DNA from: Desarmillaria ectypa
Lineage: Eukaryota; Basidiomycota; Agaricomycetes; Agaricales; Physalacriaceae
Assembly: GCA_030407005.1 (NCBI GenBank)
Contig: JAUDYN010000008.1
Span: 1,550,001-1,614,000, forward strand
Direction: 5' to 3'
Length of the DNA: 64,000 nucleotides
The notes beneath the pieces are model-generated. The model was given only the letters and a program-made list of their open reading frames with translations, searched no databases and had not been told where the DNA came from. A program made the position numbers and the translations under genes. Numbering within the stretch: the stretch's first letter is position 1; each line of letters begins with the position of its first letter. Shown here in pieces: positions 57,898-64,000 of this stretch.

Positions 57898-59293
57898 ATG
57901 GGCATCGCGGGTGACGGCGACACAATTTCCGACGACACAGTAGAAGCCCTCAGTATCTTAGGAGAGCATCTCATCAACACAATCCTGGAAGGTGGCTCTC
58001 AGGAAACCATCAAGGAAATCATTGACCAAGGCGCGCCGTTATGGTACCAAAACGACAGCGAGGGCCTCTCACCGCTGCATGCTGCGGCGTACATGCAGAA
58101 TCAAAGTCTCGTCAAAGCATTTCTAGAGGGGGGAGCCGTATGGAATGCAGGTCTGTACGTGATTGATGCTCACCTCGTTTTCTGTTTGCTTATTAGCAAT
58201 GTAGTGGACCACCTAAACAACACGGCAGGAGATATCGCGCTTTCTTTTAATGACCAGGAACTGTATACGACAATACGAGATGCGGGCATCCGTGCCGGTG
58301 CATAAAGATCCCTTTCCGATATATTTCAAGGAACTCAGTTTTTCAATAGAAATGCTCCTCGCCCTTTTGGCTTCTCGGGCGACATCAGAACCATCCTCTA
58401 ACCTGGTCCTCAGGAATACAGATAGCTCAGCAGCCGCTTCTACGGACACGTTTCTGGCTACGAATCTGTCATTTAAAGCCGATGAAACCGGTCAGGAAAT
58501 TTGCGTCGTAAAATTGAACAATGATGAAGAGGTTGGCGTCATGATGGGCTGGGAAAGGCCAATTATGGAAGAGACGGTTCGTTGTCTCTGTCCAGATGGT
58601 GGACGGCAGGGATTGAAGGTACTCAACGTGGGCTTCGGGCTGGGAATTGTGAGTGATAATGACCCTTCCCATTCTTATCCTGCTATGGATTCGCAGATCG
58701 ACTCACTTTTCCAATCCCTCCCGGTCCCTCCTTCCGATCATGTGATCATCGAGCCTCACCCTGATGTTCTGCGGCACATGAAGGAACTCGGTTGGTTCGA
58801 TCGACTGGGAGTTAGAGTGCTGCAGGGCAAGTGGCAGGACTGGATCAATTCTGACGAACTCGTGGCATACGGGGGATTTGATGTGATATACACGGGTGTG
58901 TGTCCGAGTCAATAATATCGTATCGTGCCTTGTGCTCATGCGAACTATCAGATACCTTTTCAGAAGACTACTCCGAACTTCGCTGCTTTTTTGAGCACCT
59001 CCCGGATCTACTATCTGGACCCAACGCCCGCTTCGGGTTTTTCAATGGTCTTGGCGCCACTAGTGAGTTCTACTAGTATTCAAGCTACATGGTGGCTGAA
59101 GTTTGGGACAGATCCTCTCTTCTATGATGTATATACCCATGTAGCCGAGTTGCATTTGGCTGATGTGGGCGTTGATGTGGAGTGGAAGGATGTCGACGTT
59201 AGCGATAGCAAGGATCGATGGGGAAAAACCCGCCAGTATTTCAGTCTACCTCTGTATCGATTACCGGTGGGCAAAATGGGAGTACTGTCTTAG
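57898..59293 (+). CDS. rmt2: Protein arginine N5-methyltransferase Rmt2
   Basis: The exons 57898-58150, 58205-58297, 58350-58648, 58697-58895, 58952-59062 and 59112-59293 give 378 residues. The N-terminal ankyrin-like part is GLSPLHAAAYMQNQSLVKAF with GDIALSFNDQELYTTIRDAG. The methyltransferase domain has VGVMMGWERPIMEETVRCLC, LKVLNVGFGLGIIDSLFQ (motif I), HVIIEPHPDVLRHMKELGW, GVRVLQGKWQDW and GGFDVIYTDTFSEDYSELRC, with the C-terminal RFGFFNGLGATNPLFYDVYT. In yeast Rmt2 methylates the delta nitrogen of arginine 67 in ribosomal protein Rpl12. The length is close to yeast (about 410). All exons join in phase and the in-frame 48-base intron at 58649-58696 is removed by motif fit. Confidence 0.93.
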
Positions 59294-59549
59294 AGTGTGC
59301 CAACGTCATATATACATCCACCCAAGAACCCAGTGTGATTAAGATCGAATGACTGGTATAGTTAATAATGATTATATGTAGGACGAAGGGAGCGACGACA
59401 TGCGAGGGATGGTACTAGGTGCCATAAGGTACAATGATGGACAGAGAATATTATATAGACCGATAAATAAACTGAGAGCAGAGCATGTAAGCAAATCAAT
59501 GAGGTATATGTTGGTATATGATAATCTAAGATGGGCAAATGAGCGTGGG

Positions 59550-61630
<2,081 letters not shown>

Positions 61631-63407
61631 AGTGATATTAAAGACAGTGTAGAAAGCCTGCTTTCTTAAAAATGAGAAACCGTTATGGGTGTCAGAGGCA
61701 GAGATAGAAAATGAGACTCGGACGTTTTCTGTCAGAGTGTTGTCATGATCGACATTTTTCATTATTTTCACGTGATCAGAGGTTGAAGCGCCGCATAAAT
61801 TCGAACGACAACGTGATACTTTTATTACTAGCGGTTGTCGCATCATCTTCAAATAGCATGTTTATTTTATTTGAAAGCCAATTAACAGTAGATGCACCTC
61901 CCTGATGCCAGATGAGAATCATTTCAAGTATCTACTGGTAAGTCCTCGGCATCTCAATGATGTCCTGCAGAAGTATTCCGCCCAGAAGCGGTGCCGTATC
62001 GCTTCCATTACAGAACCTCGACATGCCTTGAATGGCGCGCTGAAAGATGGTGGCAATGATATCCAGTAATGGCAGTTGCCGGGTCCCCAATTCTCTCCTT
62101 TTGTACAAAGAACGACAGCTTGTGTAGGCTTGATGGCTTTGGGACCAGCAAGCCCATCTACACTGCCTTAAAACACTATCAAACCATGTCAAAGTACTGG
62201 TGCAAAAAGCTCGCTCGGCGGATGGAACGTCGACATTTCTCGAATGCGCCAACTGAAGAGACATGGCAAGACAATTGTCGGTGTTATCGGCCGCTATCGG
62301 GTGGAAGAGTCAATTGCACGTGATCTTGACGACTGGGTATAATATAAATTGAATTCACACCTCTCTTCTATACCTGGGCATCACGCGTAAGTAGTCTTCT
62401 TCTCTCGCAGAATCCGAATCGCCTCCAGCATTCCGCGCGACTGCATGCCTCCAAATTTCTTCCTCCCAGTCAATTAGAATATGAAAGTGCCTCTGCATGT
62501 CTTGTTTGCTGGAATTTGTGTAGTTCCAACAACAACGTGGATGGATGGTACCCAAATCGTTTAGTAAATGTCCGGAGATGAGGCTAGTGGTGATACCCTG
62601 ATGGATAACATTGTCGTTATGTTGATGCTTAACTGAAGGCACTAAGTTGCGCAGCTTAGCTTTAAAGCTCAGCAAGGTCCAGTCCTTTTCGAGTATCAAT
62701 GGTAGAAAAGTGTGGAAGATTATTGGTTGGTTTCGAAAACAATGAGTCAGTCGAGATGTCTCTGTACCTGATTGACTTCCACTTTGAGTTGTAGGATCAA
62801 GGCACCTGCACGGCCGGAAAACATTACGTTGTAACCAATGAGTCATAAAATATTTCTTCCGATTAACCGTGGGGCTAAGAATTCGGTGGTATATAGCAAG
62901 TACTGTGTGCTATTGCTCGAAGAAAAAATGTTGGAGATTTGAAGGTATTCAGTTAGCTCGCGTTTATTCCACTAGGGCAAGCACTTTATTTATTTTTTTT
63001 AGCTCCAGAAGGGCTCTTAGTTAAAAATAGATATGCCGCCACCGTCGTCGTCGGCCTGCCAAGAAGATCGAATCAGCAGCGTGCACATTTTACAGGAATC
63101 TGAAAATTGCCGGCAAATCTGCGTTTGAGTCCGGTACCTTCAACTGTGTTTGCAAAGCAGGGAGATACGCAGAGAGGACACGTAAGCTGATCTTTATCAA
63201 GTTTCATAAATACGATAAAGCCATTTGTACTCATTCCCCACAATTTTTAGCTCAAGGTGCAAACATTGCATGCGGCACAGCCTGTCAAAAAGCTCGAGTC
63301 AGACTGACTCTATTCTTGGCTCCCGACCACATCACGCACACCTTCATTTATTTCCATCTTATAAAAGGGTCTAAAGGCTCTGACCCTTGCCTTCGCTGTT
63401 CGCCACA
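61631..63407. other. Intergenic region of 1.8 kb with an unrecognised possible coding stretch
   Basis: Two minus-strand frames (62846-62355 and 62264-61932) are open for 163 and 110 codons. They contain phrases such as IIFHTFLPLILEKDWTLLSF and LLDIIATIFQRAIQGMSRFC, which hint at a helical protein. No splice pattern or domain confirms a gene. The right end (from about 62,930) holds the ABC-transporter promoter, with a T-run at 62991-63000 and tataaaag at 63360-63367. Confidence 0.3.
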
Positions 63408-64000
63408 ATGTCCGATTCGCGACCCAGTACTGCTAACGAAAAGCTCACCATCACTGGCCCAGACCCAAAGAAGGCCGGGTGGTTCACTCGTCAAAAGCCG
63501 ACCAAATCAGTCGACATCGACGAGAAAGGCTCTGAGGTCGCTGTCGTCCCCCCCGAGCCAGAAGCACCTCCTATATCCTTCACGGAGCTTTTTAGGTGTG
63601 TATTTTAGTAGTATTTTACTCAACCGTAGCTGAGACTTGCAGGTTCTCCACGAAATTCGAGCTTCTCATCGATGCGATTGCTTTGGTTGCAGCAGCAGCA
63701 GCAGGCGCAGCTCAGGTGTGTCTTAGATGCGCATATACACGATTTAATCTATAACATTCCTTCTTCAACAGCCATTAATGACTCTGCTCTTTGGAAACCT
63801 CACCAATGAATTCGTCATATTTCAATCAGTCGTCAATCAGGCAGACCAGGGCAATCAACAAGCTATAAACGATTTGCCTGCTACCGCTGCATCGTTCCGC
63901 CATGTAGCCAGCAAGGACGCGCTCTATTTGGTCGTCATAGGTGTGTGTCCTCAATAACATCTATTTCTTTGGTTAATCGGGCTTTCAAGGTATCGGCATG
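63408..64000 (+). CDS. ABCB multidrug/peptide transporter, N-terminal part (truncated by window edge)
   Basis: The exons 63408-63595, 63643-63715, 63772-63940 and 63990 onward encode the first 147 or so residues. After a cytosolic N-terminus (MSDSRPSTANEKLTI) comes ISFTELFRFSTKFELLIDAI, the typical entry into the first transmembrane helix of full-length ABCB transporters. AAAAAGAAQPLMTLLFGNLT follows (the PLM-LFG motif of P-glycoprotein loops) and then FRHVASKDALYLVVIGIGM, the start of the second helix. Members export drugs, lipids or lipopeptide pheromones (Ste6). The nucleotide-binding domains lie beyond the window, so the subfamily cannot be settled. A tataaaag box about 40 bases upstream supports the start. 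Confidence 0.85.

Overview
The window is nuclear DNA from a filamentous basidiomycete, most likely an Agaricomycete (mushroom-forming fungus). The genes are dense and broken by many introns of about 45-60 bases. Several proteins are of basidiomycete type: membrane acyltransferases of the wax-synthase fold, very long disordered methyltransferase proteins, and F-box/LRR proteins. Housekeeping genes sit on both strands with no operons. Every gene model was assembled by eye from splice signals, reading-frame phase and remembered protein families. No database search was run, so exon edges are predictions.

Layout. 1-16.4 kb: a 3'-truncated wax-synthase-like acyltransferase (-), a NicO nickel transporter built from twelve exons, a Red1-like zf-C3H1 protein, an SRF/Mcm1-type MADS-box factor, a dehydrodolichyl diphosphate synthase, an S66 LD-carboxypeptidase-like protein and, on the minus strand, a 1139-residue SAM-dependent methyltransferase. 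16.4-23.5 kb: a 7.1 kb stretch with no convincing gene. 23.5-31.2 kb: a secreted alginate-lyase-fold protein, an adaptin-binding (AAGAB/Irc6) protein, a disabled E2-like/F-box-like gene and a CTD-kinase-type cyclin. 31.7-44.8 kb: a CFIm68-like RRM protein, Cdc37, a TPR/F-box/LRR protein, dynactin p27, two neighbouring paralogues of the dimeric alpha/beta-barrel type and a mitochondrial phosphate carrier. 44.9-52.6 kb: MSH5, prohibitin-2 and a vacuolar PQ-loop transporter. 53.2-64 kb: an F-box/LRR protein, a G-patch protein, an NmrA-type NAD(P)-binding protein, arginine methyltransferase Rmt2, the AGC kinase Ypk1 and the start of an ABCB multidrug transporter.

Most genes are unrelated in pathway. 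Loose themes are Hsp90 kinase folding (Cdc37) alongside kinase and cyclin genes, RNA 3'-end and transcription control (CFIm68-like, Red1-like, CTD-kinase cyclin), meiosis (MSH5) and vacuolar or mitochondrial transport. The points that stand out are very small exons, several GC-AG introns, a gene carrying three disabling lesions, a damaged-looking MSH5 Walker A exon, a bacterial-type peptidase family, and the gene-free block beside a lone lyase gene.
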